NCBI GenBank assembly: GCA_946479615.1
Contig: CAMLGR010000201.1
Location: 1 to 6,859, forward strand
Reading direction: 5' to 3'
DNA length: 6,859 bases
Source of the DNA: an uncultured Bacteroidota bacterium
GTDB taxonomy: Bacteria; Bacteroidota; Bacteroidia; Chitinophagales; Chitinophagaceae
The notes under the pieces were generated by a model. It did no database searches and had not been told where the DNA came from. It saw only the letters and a program-made list of their open reading frames with translations. Of this stretch, positions 1 through 5,851 are shown piece by piece. How positions within the stretch are numbered: the stretch's first letter is position 1; every line of letters starts with the position of its first letter. The position numbers were made by a program, and so were the translations under genes.

Positions 1-12
1 AAGGTACAAAAT

Positions 13-465
13 ATGCGAGCCGTCATTCAAAGAGTAAGCCGGGCCAGTGTTACGATCGATCAGCAATTGCATGCAGGGATCGGTCAGGGGCTGCTGGTAC
101 TCATGGGTATCGAAGATGCCGATACCGATGAGGACATTCAATGGCTCAGCGGCAAGATCGTGAACCTGCGCATTTTTAATGATGCCGAAGGAGTGATGAA
201 CGAATCGGTAAAAGACAAGCAGGGGGAAATATTATTGGTGAGCCAGTTTACCCTGCATGCCGCGACTAAAAAGGGCAACCGGCCTTCTTATATCAGGGCA
301 AGTAAACCGGATATTGCGGTTCCTCTCTACGAGAAAATGATAAAACAGCTCTCGGCCGACCTGGGAAAACCTGTTTACACAGGTTCTTTTGGAGCCGATA
401 TGAAAGTGGAATTGCTGAATGATGGCCCGGTGACGATTGTCATTGATACCAAGAGCAAAGAATAA
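13..465 (+). CDS. dtd: D-aminoacyl-tRNA deacylase
   Basis: Cytoplasmic proofreading enzyme that hydrolyses D-amino acids (and, as known for the family, glycine misloaded on tRNA-Ala) from tRNA. The 150-residue length is the normal full length for bacterial DTD. The start MRAVIQRV is the family's standard N-terminus, which supports the ATG at 13. Both signature motifs are intact: SQFTL at residues 77-81, followed by TKKGNRP, and GPVT at 138-141, whose cis Gly-Pro dipeptide carries the chiral selection in characterised DTDs. Only 12 bases precede the start, so promoter and ribosome-binding context cannot be judged. The stop codon merges into the left arm of a composite hairpin that separates it from the convergent gene at 932..600. 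Identification is very secure from the two motifs and the length. Confidence 0.97.
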   Translation: MRAVIQRVSRASVTIDQQLHAGIGQGLLVLMGIEDADTDEDIQWLSGKIVNLRIFNDAEGVMNESVKDKQGEILLVSQFTLHAATKKGNRPSYIRASKPDIAVPLYEKMIKQLSADLGKPVYTGSFGADMKVELLNDGPVTIVIDTKSKE

Positions 466-558
466 ATGTAAAATGTAGAATATAAAATGCAAAAGGGGTA
501 TCCTATTATCGGTCACCCCTTTTACATTTTATATTTTGCGGTTTTATATTTTACATTT
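464..558. repeat. composite inverted repeat, probable bidirectional terminator
   Basis: Inner stem: 478-499 pairs with 515-536 (22 positions, one A-C mismatch at 490/524 and one G-T pair at 478/536). Its apex is a perfect 9-bp AAAAGGGGT/ACCCCTTTT stem (491-499/515-523) around a 15-nt loop. Outer stem: 464-474 pairs perfectly with 548-558 (AAATGTAAAAT/ATTTTACATTT), leaving an asymmetric internal loop. It lies between two convergent genes and begins within the dtd stop codon, so termination in both directions is the simplest role. The region from about 556 to 598 is also strongly pyrimidine-rich on the plus strand. Confidence 0.75.
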
Positions 559-599
559 CCTTTCTCATTCCTTATTTCTCTGTTTATTATTTCTTATTC

Positions 600-932
600 C
601 TACTGCACCCCTATCTTCTCCGTAAACCGCTGCTCATTGGTCAGTTCCAGCATCAGGAAAAATATCTTTTCATTCATAGCCAGTGTAAAACTGAAGGAAG
701 GTGCATTGATCTCTTTTTGTTCAATGACCCGGTGACCGCTGGCGGTCCATACCATTACACTTTTTATGTCTTTGGAGCTTTTAACAGTGATCTGCTTACC
801 GGATGTGAGAATACGGTAAGGCTTGCTGCTTTCTTTTTTGAAAGGATCATTGCCAGCCTGTGCGTTTGTAAAAAGGAATAAACCCAGTAACAAACCAATA
901 GTTCCGATCTTACGAATAATTGCCAATATCAT
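600..932 (-). CDS. small exported protein with T9SS C-terminal-domain-like fold
   Basis: A 110-residue protein I cannot assign to a named family. The frame extends to a TTG at 974, but I chose the ATG at 932 because it gives a clean signal peptide: short basic start (RK at 7-8), hydrophobic core TIGLLLGLFLF (11-21) and a cleavage site after NAQA (about residue 26). The mature part of about 84 residues is mostly beta-strand-like. Residues 55-110 resemble a T9SS sorting domain: D-I-K-S-V-M-V-W-T-A-S-G, then a hydrophobic strand, then a basic/polar C-terminus ending in KIGVQ. The same rhythm is seen in the bona fide sorting domain at 5904-6155. It lacks the usual P-N-P segment and carries no cargo domain. 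It may be a small periplasmic or surface protein. The gene sits alone, convergent to dtd and divergent from the pyrophosphohydrolase gene. Gene reality is likely; function is unknown. Confidence 0.75.
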   Translation of the reverse strand: MILAIIRKIGTIGLLLGLFLFTNAQAGNDPFKKESSKPYRILTSGKQITVKSSKDIKSVMVWTASGHRVIEQKEINAPSFSFTLAMNEKIFFLMLELTNEQRFTEKIGVQ

Positions 933-1069
933 CTGGTACTTTAATTTTTTAAAGGAATTGGTGGTGTTTTTCAATGGATCAGGATCGTTTTCATCTCAGC
1001 TTTGCGGCACGGGAGGTTCTAAACGGCAAGAATCATGCTATATTGCAAAAACAATCAAAAAACTTTGTT

Positions 1070-1393
1070 ATGACTATTCAGAATGCGCAACAGCAGGTAG
1101 ATGAATGGATCAAAACCGTAGGTGTCCGCTATTTCAGCGAGCTAACAAACATGACCATACTCATGGAAGAAGTAGGAGAGCTGGCACGTATCATGTCGCG
1201 TACCTATGGCGATCAGTCATTCAAAGAAACCGACAAAGGCAGGGATCTGGGTGATGAAATGGCCGATGTATTATGGGTGTTGATCTGCCTGGCTAACCAA
1301 ACCAATGTAAATCTTACCGAAGCGCTGGAAAGGAATTTTATCAAAAAGAATATACGCGACGGGGACAGGCACCGGAACAATGATAAACTGTAG
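1070..1393 (+). CDS. MazG-like nucleotide pyrophosphohydrolase
   Basis: A 107-residue all-alpha NTP pyrophosphohydrolase of the MazG-like superfamily, which cleaves (d)NTPs to NMP and pyrophosphate and is usually credited with cleansing the nucleotide pool. The metal-binding signature is present: E34-x-x-E37 (in LMEEVGELAR) and E63-x-x-D66 (in GDEMADVLW), spaced as in single-domain MazG-like proteins. The frame is open upstream to an ATG at 974. I prefer the ATG at 1070 because MTIQNAQQQVDEWI begins the conserved first helix, while the 32 extra residues look like untranslated leader. AAACTTTG just before this ATG is one base off the Bacteroidota -7 element, so a very short leader is possible. 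A weak terminator follows at 1406-1434. The substrate cannot be read from the sequence. Confidence 0.9.
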   Translation: MTIQNAQQQVDEWIKTVGVRYFSELTNMTILMEEVGELARIMSRTYGDQSFKETDKGRDLGDEMADVLWVLICLANQTNVNLTEALERNFIKKNIRDGDRHRNNDKL

Positions 1394-1405
1394 ACGAATG
1401 CAGCC

Positions 1406-1434
1406 GCCGGCCCGAAATCTGGCATTATTTTTTT
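1406..1434 (+). terminator. weak intrinsic terminator after the pyrophosphohydrolase gene
   Basis: GCCGG (1406-1410) can pair with CTGGC (1419-1423) through five pairs including one G-T, around an 8-nt loop. It is followed by ATTA and seven T residues (1428-1434). The position, 12 nt after the stop and just before the next start, fits a terminator. The stem is short, so read-through into the YihY gene is quite possible. Confidence 0.4.
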
Positions 1435-1448
1435 CATAAATACCTGCT

Positions 1449-2420
1449 ATGTCATTAAAAAAGCTATGGAATATCATCAGGATGTCGTTCTCCGACTTCT
1501 TTTCGGACAGGATCCTGAAGCTGAGTGCGGCATTGGCCTATTATACTATTTTCTCATTGCCTGGTCTACTGATCATTATTATTTGGGTGAGCGATATATT
1601 TTACGGCCACCAGGCTGTGGAAGGAAAGGTCTATGGACAAATCGCATCGCTGGTAGGGGCTGATGCAGCCGCACAGATCCAGCAAACGATCCGCAACGCA
1701 GCTTTATCAGGTGAAAGTAAAGTGGCGACTATCGTGGGACTGGTCACGCTGATCATTGGCGCCACCAGTGTATTTGGTGAAATACAGGATTCGATCAACC
1801 TGATCTGGAAACTGAAATCAAAACCAAAAAGAGGCCGGGGCTGGCTCAAGATGATCATCAACCGCCTGCTTTCTTTTTCGATTGTTGTCTCACTTGGATT
1901 TTTGTTATTGGTATCGCTGGTCATGAACAGCCTGATGGATATTTTTATCGACCGGTTGACCCATGTATTCCCGCATACCGAAGTGATCGCAGCCTATATC
2001 TTTAACCTGATCCTGAATTTCCTGATCACTTCGCTGTTGTTTGGTTTGATATTTAAGGTGCTGCCGGATGCACGTATCAAATGGAAAAATGTGCGGGCCG
2101 GGGCCTTCACCACCGCCATCCTTTTTATGGCAGGTAAATTCCTGATCGGTTTTTATCTCGGCCAGACAAGAATGTCGTCGGCATATGGGGCAGCAGGTTC
2201 TATTATCGTAGTGTTGTTATGGGTGTATTATTCGGCGATCATCCTTTATTTCGGTGCCGTATTTACCCGGGCTTATGCGATGCAAACGGGTTCGCATATT
2301 TATCCCAACAACTATGCAGTATGGGTGGAACAGGTAGAAGTGGAAACGCAGCAATCGTTGCAAAAACAACCGGAAACAAAAACGGTCATCGAGGGCAAGC
2401 AACAGGAGAAAAGAGAGTAA
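1449..2420 (+). CDS. YihY/virulence factor BrkB family inner-membrane protein
   Basis: A 323-residue polytopic membrane protein of the YihY/BrkB family (formerly mislabelled ribonuclease BN). Family landmarks are clear: the LSAALAYYTIFSLPGLLIII segment (25-44), GATSVFGEIQDSINLIWKLKSKP (104-126), a helix pair around 136-160, LPDARIKWKNVRAGA (205-219), and the C-terminal SSAYGAAGSIIVVLLWVYYSAIILYFGAVF (243-272). Six membrane segments can be counted at roughly 26-48, 92-112, 138-162, 178-202, 218-238 and 248-272. The last 45 residues form a hydrophilic Q/E/K-rich tail, probably cytoplasmic. The molecular function is not established for the family; transport or envelope roles have been proposed. 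It starts 55 bp after the pyrophosphohydrolase stop on the same strand, so co-transcription is possible despite the weak terminator. Family assignment is secure; function is not. Confidence 0.93.
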   Translation: MSLKKLWNIIRMSFSDFFSDRILKLSAALAYYTIFSLPGLLIIIIWVSDIFYGHQAVEGKVYGQIASLVGADAAAQIQQTIRNAALSGESKVATIVGLVTLIIGATSVFGEIQDSINLIWKLKSKPKRGRGWLKMIINRLLSFSIVVSLGFLLLVSLVMNSLMDIFIDRLTHVFPHTEVIAAYIFNLILNFLITSLLFGLIFKVLPDARIKWKNVRAGAFTTAILFMAGKFLIGFYLGQTRMSSAYGAAGSIIVVLLWVYYSAIILYFGAVFTRAYAMQTGSHIYPNNYAVWVEQVEVETQQSLQKQPETKTVIEGKQQEKRE

Positions 2421-2491
2421 CCTCATACATATAAACTACTAAGTAGACGTATCCGTAATAGCAGGAAACTTTCCAATTTAAGGGTATTCGT

Positions 2492-2519
2492 AGTGCGTAC
2501 TTCATAGTTCGTACTTTAT
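2492..2519 (+). repeat. tandem 14-bp direct repeat overlapping the glyS promoter
   Basis: AGTGCGTACTTCAT (2492-2505) is followed immediately by AGTTCGTACTTTAT (2506-2519), with 12 of 14 positions identical. A further TTCGTA lies just upstream at 2487-2492. The second copy runs into the -7 element of glyS. The pair could be an operator or a small remnant of an intergenic repeat. Confidence 0.6.
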
Positions 2520-2524
2520 CTTTG
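2517..2524 (+). promoter_or_regulatory. Bacteroidota -7 promoter element (TATCTTTG) for glyS
   Basis: TATCTTTG matches the established Bacteroidota -7 consensus TAnnTTTG exactly. It ends four bases before the glyS ATG at 2529, so transcription would begin at or within a few bases of the start codon, giving a leaderless or nearly leaderless mRNA. No clear -33 TTTG is seen at the usual spacing. Confidence 0.6.
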
Positions 2525-2528
2525 CCAC

Positions 2529-3998
2529 ATGGCAAACGATCAGCATAAATTCCAGGCAATAATTTCCCATTGCAAAGAGTATGGGTTCATTTTTCCCAGC
2601 AGCGAAATTTACGATGGACTGCAGGCAGTCTACGATTATGGACAATGGGGTAGTGAATTAAAGAAAAATATTAAGGATTACTGGTGGAAAAGCATGACCC
2701 AACTGCAGGAGAATATCGTAGGTATCGATGCTGCTATTTTCATGCACCCAACCACCTGGAAAGCATCCGGTCACGTAGACAATTTCAATGACCCGATGAT
2801 CGATAATAAGGATAGTAAAAAACGCTACCGTGTAGATCATCTCATCGAGGCTCACGCCGACCAGATGACGCAGGACGGCCGTATCGATGAATCTAACGCG
2901 CTGATAGAACAGATGGAGCAATTGCTGGCTAAAGACGATTTTGCCGGGTTAAAAAAACTCATCGAAACGTTTAATATTAAATGCAGCATCAGTGGCACTG
3001 CTAACTGGACCGATGTGCGCCAGTTCAACCTGATGTTCTCCACCGAATTTGGTTCCACCGCAGCAGAAGGGGAAGAGGATAATAAAATTTACCTGCGTCC
3101 CGAAACAGCACAGGGCATCTTCGTGAATTTCTTAAATGTGCAAAAGACCGGACGGATGAAAATTCCGTTTGGTATTGCACAGATCGGTAAAGCATTCCGT
3201 AACGAGATCGTGGCGCGGCAATTCATTTTCCGTATGCGGGAATTTGAACAAATGGAAATGCAGTTCTTCATTCGCCCCGGCACACAAAAAGAATGGTATG
3301 AGCATTGGAAACAGGAGCGTTTGAAATGGCACCTTAGCCTGGGAACAGCAGTTGATAAATACCGTTTTCATGATCATATCAAACTGGCGCACTATGCGGA
3401 TGCTGCCTGTGATATCGAATTCGAATTCCCGATCGGTTTCAAAGAAGTGGAAGGCATTCACAGCCGTACAGACTTTGATCTTAAGAACCACCAGGAATTC
3501 AGTAAGAAGAAAATGCAGTATTTCGATAATGATGTGGATGAAAAAACGGGAAAACCTTACGGGAATTATATCCCTTATGTGATAGAAACTTCTATAGGGT
3601 TGGATAGAATGTTCCTGCTGGTATTGAGTAATGCTTATGAAGAGCAGGACCTGAGTACTGCAGATAAACAGGATAGCAGGGTAGTGTTGAAATTTCCTCC
3701 CAAATTGGCACCGGTCAAACTGGCTGTTTTTCCATTACTTAAAAAAGATGGATTGCCCGAGATCGCCCGCTCGATTGTCGATTCCTGCAAATCTTCGTTC
3801 CGTTGTTTTTATGAAGAAAAAGATGCGATCGGGAAACGGTACCGTCGCCAGGATGCGATCGGAACGCCTTTTTGTGTGACCATCGATCACCAGACCAAAG
3901 AGGATAATACGGTTACGATCCGTTACCGCGATTCGATGGAACAGGAACGGGTGCCGATCGATAAACTGAAAGAACTGGTACTGGAAAAAATCAATTAG
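2529..3998 (+). CDS. glyS: glycyl-tRNA synthetase (single-chain, alpha2 type)
   Basis: Cytoplasmic class II aminoacyl-tRNA synthetase that charges tRNA-Gly with glycine; 489 residues, as expected for the homodimeric bacterial/eukaryotic-type enzyme rather than the alpha2-beta2 GlyQ/GlyS enzyme. The N-terminal part has EYGFIFPSSEIYDGLQAVYDYG (17-38) and the GHVDNFNDPM region (81-90). Motif 2 is FRNEI...RQFIFRMREFEQMEM (223-244), with the ETAQGIFVNF segment (192-201) before it. Motif 3 is ETSIGLDRMFL (353-363). The anticodon-binding domain covers about 393-489, including IGKRYRRQDAIGTPF (434-448). No catalytic motif is missing. The ATG at 2529 follows the -7 promoter element by four bases, and the product begins with the family's usual short lead-in. 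The gene ends against a very large hairpin at 4000-4097. The symbol follows common usage; glyQS is also used for this form. Confidence 0.97.
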   Translation: MANDQHKFQAIISHCKEYGFIFPSSEIYDGLQAVYDYGQWGSELKKNIKDYWWKSMTQLQENIVGIDAAIFMHPTTWKASGHVDNFNDPMIDNKDSKKRYRVDHLIEAHADQMTQDGRIDESNALIEQMEQLLAKDDFAGLKKLIETFNIKCSISGTANWTDVRQFNLMFSTEFGSTAAEGEEDNKIYLRPETAQGIFVNFLNVQKTGRMKIPFGIAQIGKAFRNEIVARQFIFRMREFEQMEMQFFIRPGTQKEWYEHWKQERLKWHLSLGTAVDKYRFHDHIKLAHYADAACDIEFEFPIGFKEVEGIHSRTDFDLKNHQEFSKKKMQYFDNDVDEKTGKPYGNYIPYVIETSIGLDRMFLLVLSNAYEEQDLSTADKQDSRVVLKFPPKLAPVKLAVFPLLKKDGLPEIARSIVDSCKSSFRCFYEEKDAIGKRYRRQDAIGTPFCVTIDHQTKEDNTVTIRYRDSMEQERVPIDKLKELVLEKIN

Positions 3999-3999
3999 A

Positions 4000-4097
4000 T
4001 CTATGTGAAATCTGTGTTCCTATATGCCTATGTGATGAGATTACGCCAGTCGGCTTTTTTACCACATAGACATATAGGAACACAGATTTCACATAGA
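4000..4097. repeat. large near-perfect inverted repeat filling the glyS/DUF1569 gap
   Basis: Arms 4000-4034 and 4063-4097 pair over 35 bp with one mismatch (4027/4070); the outer 27 bp are perfect. The 28-nt loop contains GCC-AGTC-GGC followed by six T residues (4045-4060), like a miniature terminator. Each arm is composed of heptamer variants: CTATGTG at 4001 and 4028, CTGTGTT at 4012 and CTATATG at 4020, the last three on an 8-nt period. It starts one base after the glyS stop and ends six bases before the DUF1569 stop. A bidirectional terminator is likely, but the arms are much longer than termination needs, which suggests a dispersed repeat family. I have no copy number from this window. 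Confidence 0.85.
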
Positions 4098-4103
4098 AGT
4101 ATG

Positions 4104-4550
4104 CTATACTCCGAATTGTTGCAGATGATGATCCAGATGTTTCCAGGTGCCCTTGCTCCATTGTTCTTTCGTCAGCCTGCCAAATAAAGGATGCGGTGAA
4201 TCGATCAAATTTTCTTCTTTAAAACTGTTGACCATTTCAAGCAGTTGCTTTTTTTCTTTTTCAAAATCCCTGTCGCCTTTTATAACAAACGTTTTATGAG
4301 TAGGGAGATCGCGTTTGAAGGGCTTATCGTTGTACAATAATTTTTTTATCAATGGACCGATCGTATACCCCAGGAAATTCCTTGACAATTTATGTTTGCC
4401 AATTCCTACACCCAGCGGCATTTGCAGGTGTGCCATCATTTGCGAGACAGTCATTTTTCCCCATTGCCGTTGCGATTCAGGCGTCAATTTATGAATGCGG
4501 GTAATGATCTCATCTTTTACCCCCGCATCGAAAAGATTTTTTACTTCCAT
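4104..4550 (-). CDS. DUF1569 (DinB-like four-helix) protein
   Basis: A 148-residue cytoplasmic protein matching what I know of the DUF1569 family, part of the DinB/YfiT-like four-helix-bundle superfamily. Recognisable segments are WGKMTVSQMMAHLQMPLGV (30-48) and the C-terminal HPLFGRLTKEQW...HLDHHLQQFGV (120-148). The putative metal ligands of the DinB fold would be H41 and the H138-x3-H142 pair; all three are present. The family's activity is not established; related DinB-like proteins include metal-dependent thiol transferases. The ATG at 4550 lies 9 nt after the stop of the flavoprotein gene, so the two are almost certainly co-transcribed. No frameshift or truncation is evident. Family call is good; biochemical role unknown. 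Confidence 0.88.
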   Translation of the reverse strand: MEVKNLFDAGVKDEIITRIHKLTPESQRQWGKMTVSQMMAHLQMPLGVGIGKHKLSRNFLGYTIGPLIKKLLYNDKPFKRDLPTHKTFVIKGDRDFEKEKKQLLEMVNSFKEENLIDSPHPLFGRLTKEQWSKGTWKHLDHHLQQFGV

Positions 4551-4559
4551 GATAATTTT

Positions 4560-5282
4560 TTATCCATATAATTCCTGGTGAATGGATTTCCGGTCATATC
4601 CCAATGTCTGGATACGTTGCTTGGCCTCATCGATCATATTTTTCCAGCCGCATAAAAAGAAACTGGCAGGCTGCTGCTGGCAGCACAATTGTTCATATAA
4701 TGTATGTACATAGCCTTTTTTTCCTTCCCATTCTTCGCGGGAAAGTGTTGGCAGGTAATGAAAACCCGGCAAATCTTTCTCAAGTTGTGTCAGTTCATCA
4801 AAATATAAAAGATCTTTTTGTGTACGGCAACCAAAAAGAATGAAGATGTCCTTATGCGGTGTATTATGCAATTTTATATGTTGCGCCATGCTACGGAAAG
4901 GTGCAATACCGGTCCCGGTGCAGATCAGGAAAAGATCTTTCTGCAGATTTTCTTCATGAAGGGTGAATACGCCCTGTGCACCGCGGAATGGAATTTCAGT
5001 ACCTACTACAGCATTATCAAACAGCCAGGTGGTGCCGGCGCCATTTTCGAGTAAGACGATTACCAGTTCAAAAGTATTGGTGCCATCGGGCCAGCTGGCA
5101 ATGGAATAGCTGCGCCATCTTCTGTTGGGCTTTTCGTGAATGGGAAGGTCAAGTGTTACAAACTGTCCGGGTTCGAAATCGAAACGTTCCAGTTCCGGAA
5201 CTTCAAACCAGTATCTTCTTGTATTGTAGGTTTCGTTTTCGATACGGGTGATCCTTCCGGTTCGCCATGGTTGAACAGCCAT
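4560..5282 (-). CDS. ferredoxin-NADP reductase-like FAD-binding oxidoreductase
   Basis: A 240-residue two-domain flavoprotein of the ferredoxin-NADP+ reductase superfamily that should move electrons between NAD(P)H and a protein or small-molecule acceptor in the cytoplasm. FAD domain: PGQF (38-41), the R-x-Y-S motif as RSYS (57-60), and ENGAGTTWLF (79-88) for the diphosphate and flavin. NAD(P) domain: GTGIAPFRSM (123-132), then the L-C-G-W segment (210-213) and a terminal HQELYG (235-240) in the position of the aromatic C-terminus that stacks on the flavin in related enzymes. There is no fused 2Fe-2S ferredoxin or globin domain, so the partner must be separate. The ATG at 5282 gives a start with the FAD-domain first strand immediately following. 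It is the first gene of a pair with the DUF1569 gene. Specificity for NADH or NADPH cannot be read here. Confidence 0.9.
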   Translation of the reverse strand: MAVQPWRTGRITRIENETYNTRRYWFEVPELERFDFEPGQFVTLDLPIHEKPNRRWRSYSIASWPDGTNTFELVIVLLENGAGTTWLFDNAVVGTEIPFRGAQGVFTLHEENLQKDLFLICTGTGIAPFRSMAQHIKLHNTPHKDIFILFGCRTQKDLLYFDELTQLEKDLPGFHYLPTLSREEWEGKKGYVHTLYEQLCCQQQPASFFLCGWKNMIDEAKQRIQTLGYDRKSIHQELYG

Positions 5283-5289
5283 TACAGTG

Positions 5290-5303
5290 ATTTTTTAAAA
5301 AAT
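5290..5303. other. 14-bp AT palindrome before the flavoprotein gene
   Basis: A tract of A, six T, six A, T forms an exact palindrome seven bases upstream of the 5282 start. It might act as a flexible AT-rich leader element or a binding site, but simple composition makes chance occurrence plausible. Confidence 0.25.
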
Positions 5304-5362
5304 TTCAAAATGGTGACACAATCGTTATTCGGGTAAACAAGTCTCTAATATACTGAAATGTT

Positions 5363-5371
5363 TTATCCACA
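5363..5371 (+). promoter_or_regulatory. single perfect DnaA-box word (TTATCCACA)
   Basis: TTATCCACA is the exact high-affinity DnaA box of well-studied bacteria. It lies in the 189-bp divergent region between the flavoprotein gene and the gene at 5472, where it could influence either promoter. No second box, DNA-unwinding element or replication gene is seen, so this is not an origin. Function is unproven. Confidence 0.3.
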
Positions 5372-5471
5372 AAAAAATTGGTTGGCATAGTAGTTGGGTT
5401 TCTAAGGGCAGAAGCCTCTTTTTCCGCTTTATCGGGGAATGGATCTATTTTCAAAACTCAAAAATCTTGTT

Positions 5472-5783
5472 ATGAAAAAGAGATTATTTTCTTATGTTCT
5501 GATAGCAGCAACGGCAGGTACCTTATTTGGGTTTGCCCATATACAAACAGGCGTTACCGGGAAGGTATCGCCATCTGAAGGTGCGGAATCTGTATGGGCG
5601 ATCAGCGGAACGGATTCGTTAAGAGGAAATTTAAATGCCGGTAATTTTTCCTTTACCGTCAAACCGGGTACCTATAAAATACTGGTGGATGCAAAGGATC
5701 CTTATAAAGATACTTTTATTGAAAATGTAGAAGTAAAAGAAGGTGTGCCGGTAGATGTAGGCGAGATCGTTCTTAAGAAATAA
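5472..5783 (+). CDS. small exported protein with carboxypeptidase-regulatory-like domain
   Basis: A 103-residue protein. The frame is open from an earlier ATG at 5439, but the ATG at 5472 is preferred because it gives a standard signal peptide: MKKR, a hydrophobic stretch LFSYVLIAATAGTLFGFA (5-22), then the mature chain. The mature part matches the prealbumin-like carboxypeptidase regulatory (CarboxypepD_reg) fold: TGVTGKVSPSEGAESVWA opens the first strands, FSFTVKPGTYKILVDA supplies the typical core, and VEVKEGVPVDVGEIVLKK closes it. Such domains occur at the N-termini of Bacteroidota outer-membrane receptors and on their own in the periplasm; here it stands alone, with no plug or barrel. 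It is likely periplasmic or surface-attached, of unknown partner. No lipobox cysteine is present. A strong terminator follows at 5852-5889. Confidence 0.82.
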   Translation: MKKRLFSYVLIAATAGTLFGFAHIQTGVTGKVSPSEGAESVWAISGTDSLRGNLNAGNFSFTVKPGTYKILVDAKDPYKDTFIENVEVKEGVPVDVGEIVLKK

Positions 5784-5851
5784 AATTTACTATAAATACT
5801 CACAAGTAATTACCAGGGTTACGGTTTTACAAAGGGCTGGTGATACACATA

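Noticed and set aside
487..735. Plus-strand open frame starting in the hairpin after dtd
   Set aside because: It begins inside the inverted repeat, is Phe/Ile/Ser-rich from low-complexity T/C sequence and runs antisense to the small exported protein.
974..1069. Longer start for the pyrophosphohydrolase at ATG 974
   Set aside because: The 32 added residues precede the conserved first helix and resemble intergenic sequence; the ATG at 1070 matches family length.
823..1104. Plus-strand open frame across the signal-peptide region of the 932..600 gene and the divergent gap
   Set aside because: It overlaps both real genes in other frames and shows no domain or signal peptide.
1070..1393. MazG-like gene as part of a mazEF toxin-antitoxin module
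   Set aside because: No toxin or antitoxin gene is adjacent; the name similarity only reflects the MazG fold.
1449..2420. Annotation as ribonuclease BN
   Set aside because: This is an old misassignment of the YihY family; the protein is polytopic with no nuclease motif.
3132..3491. Minus-strand open frame of 119 codons inside glyS
   Set aside because: It lies wholly antisense to a strongly conserved synthetase, has no recognisable motif and its composition is that of a shadow frame.
4000..4097. Terminal inverted repeats of an insertion sequence or a CRISPR unit
   Set aside because: Only 28 nt lie between the arms, there is no transposase or flanking target duplication visible, and no repeated spacer structure.
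5363..5371. Replication origin at the DnaA-box word
   Set aside because: Only one box, no iteron cluster, no dnaA/dnaN/rep gene nearby.
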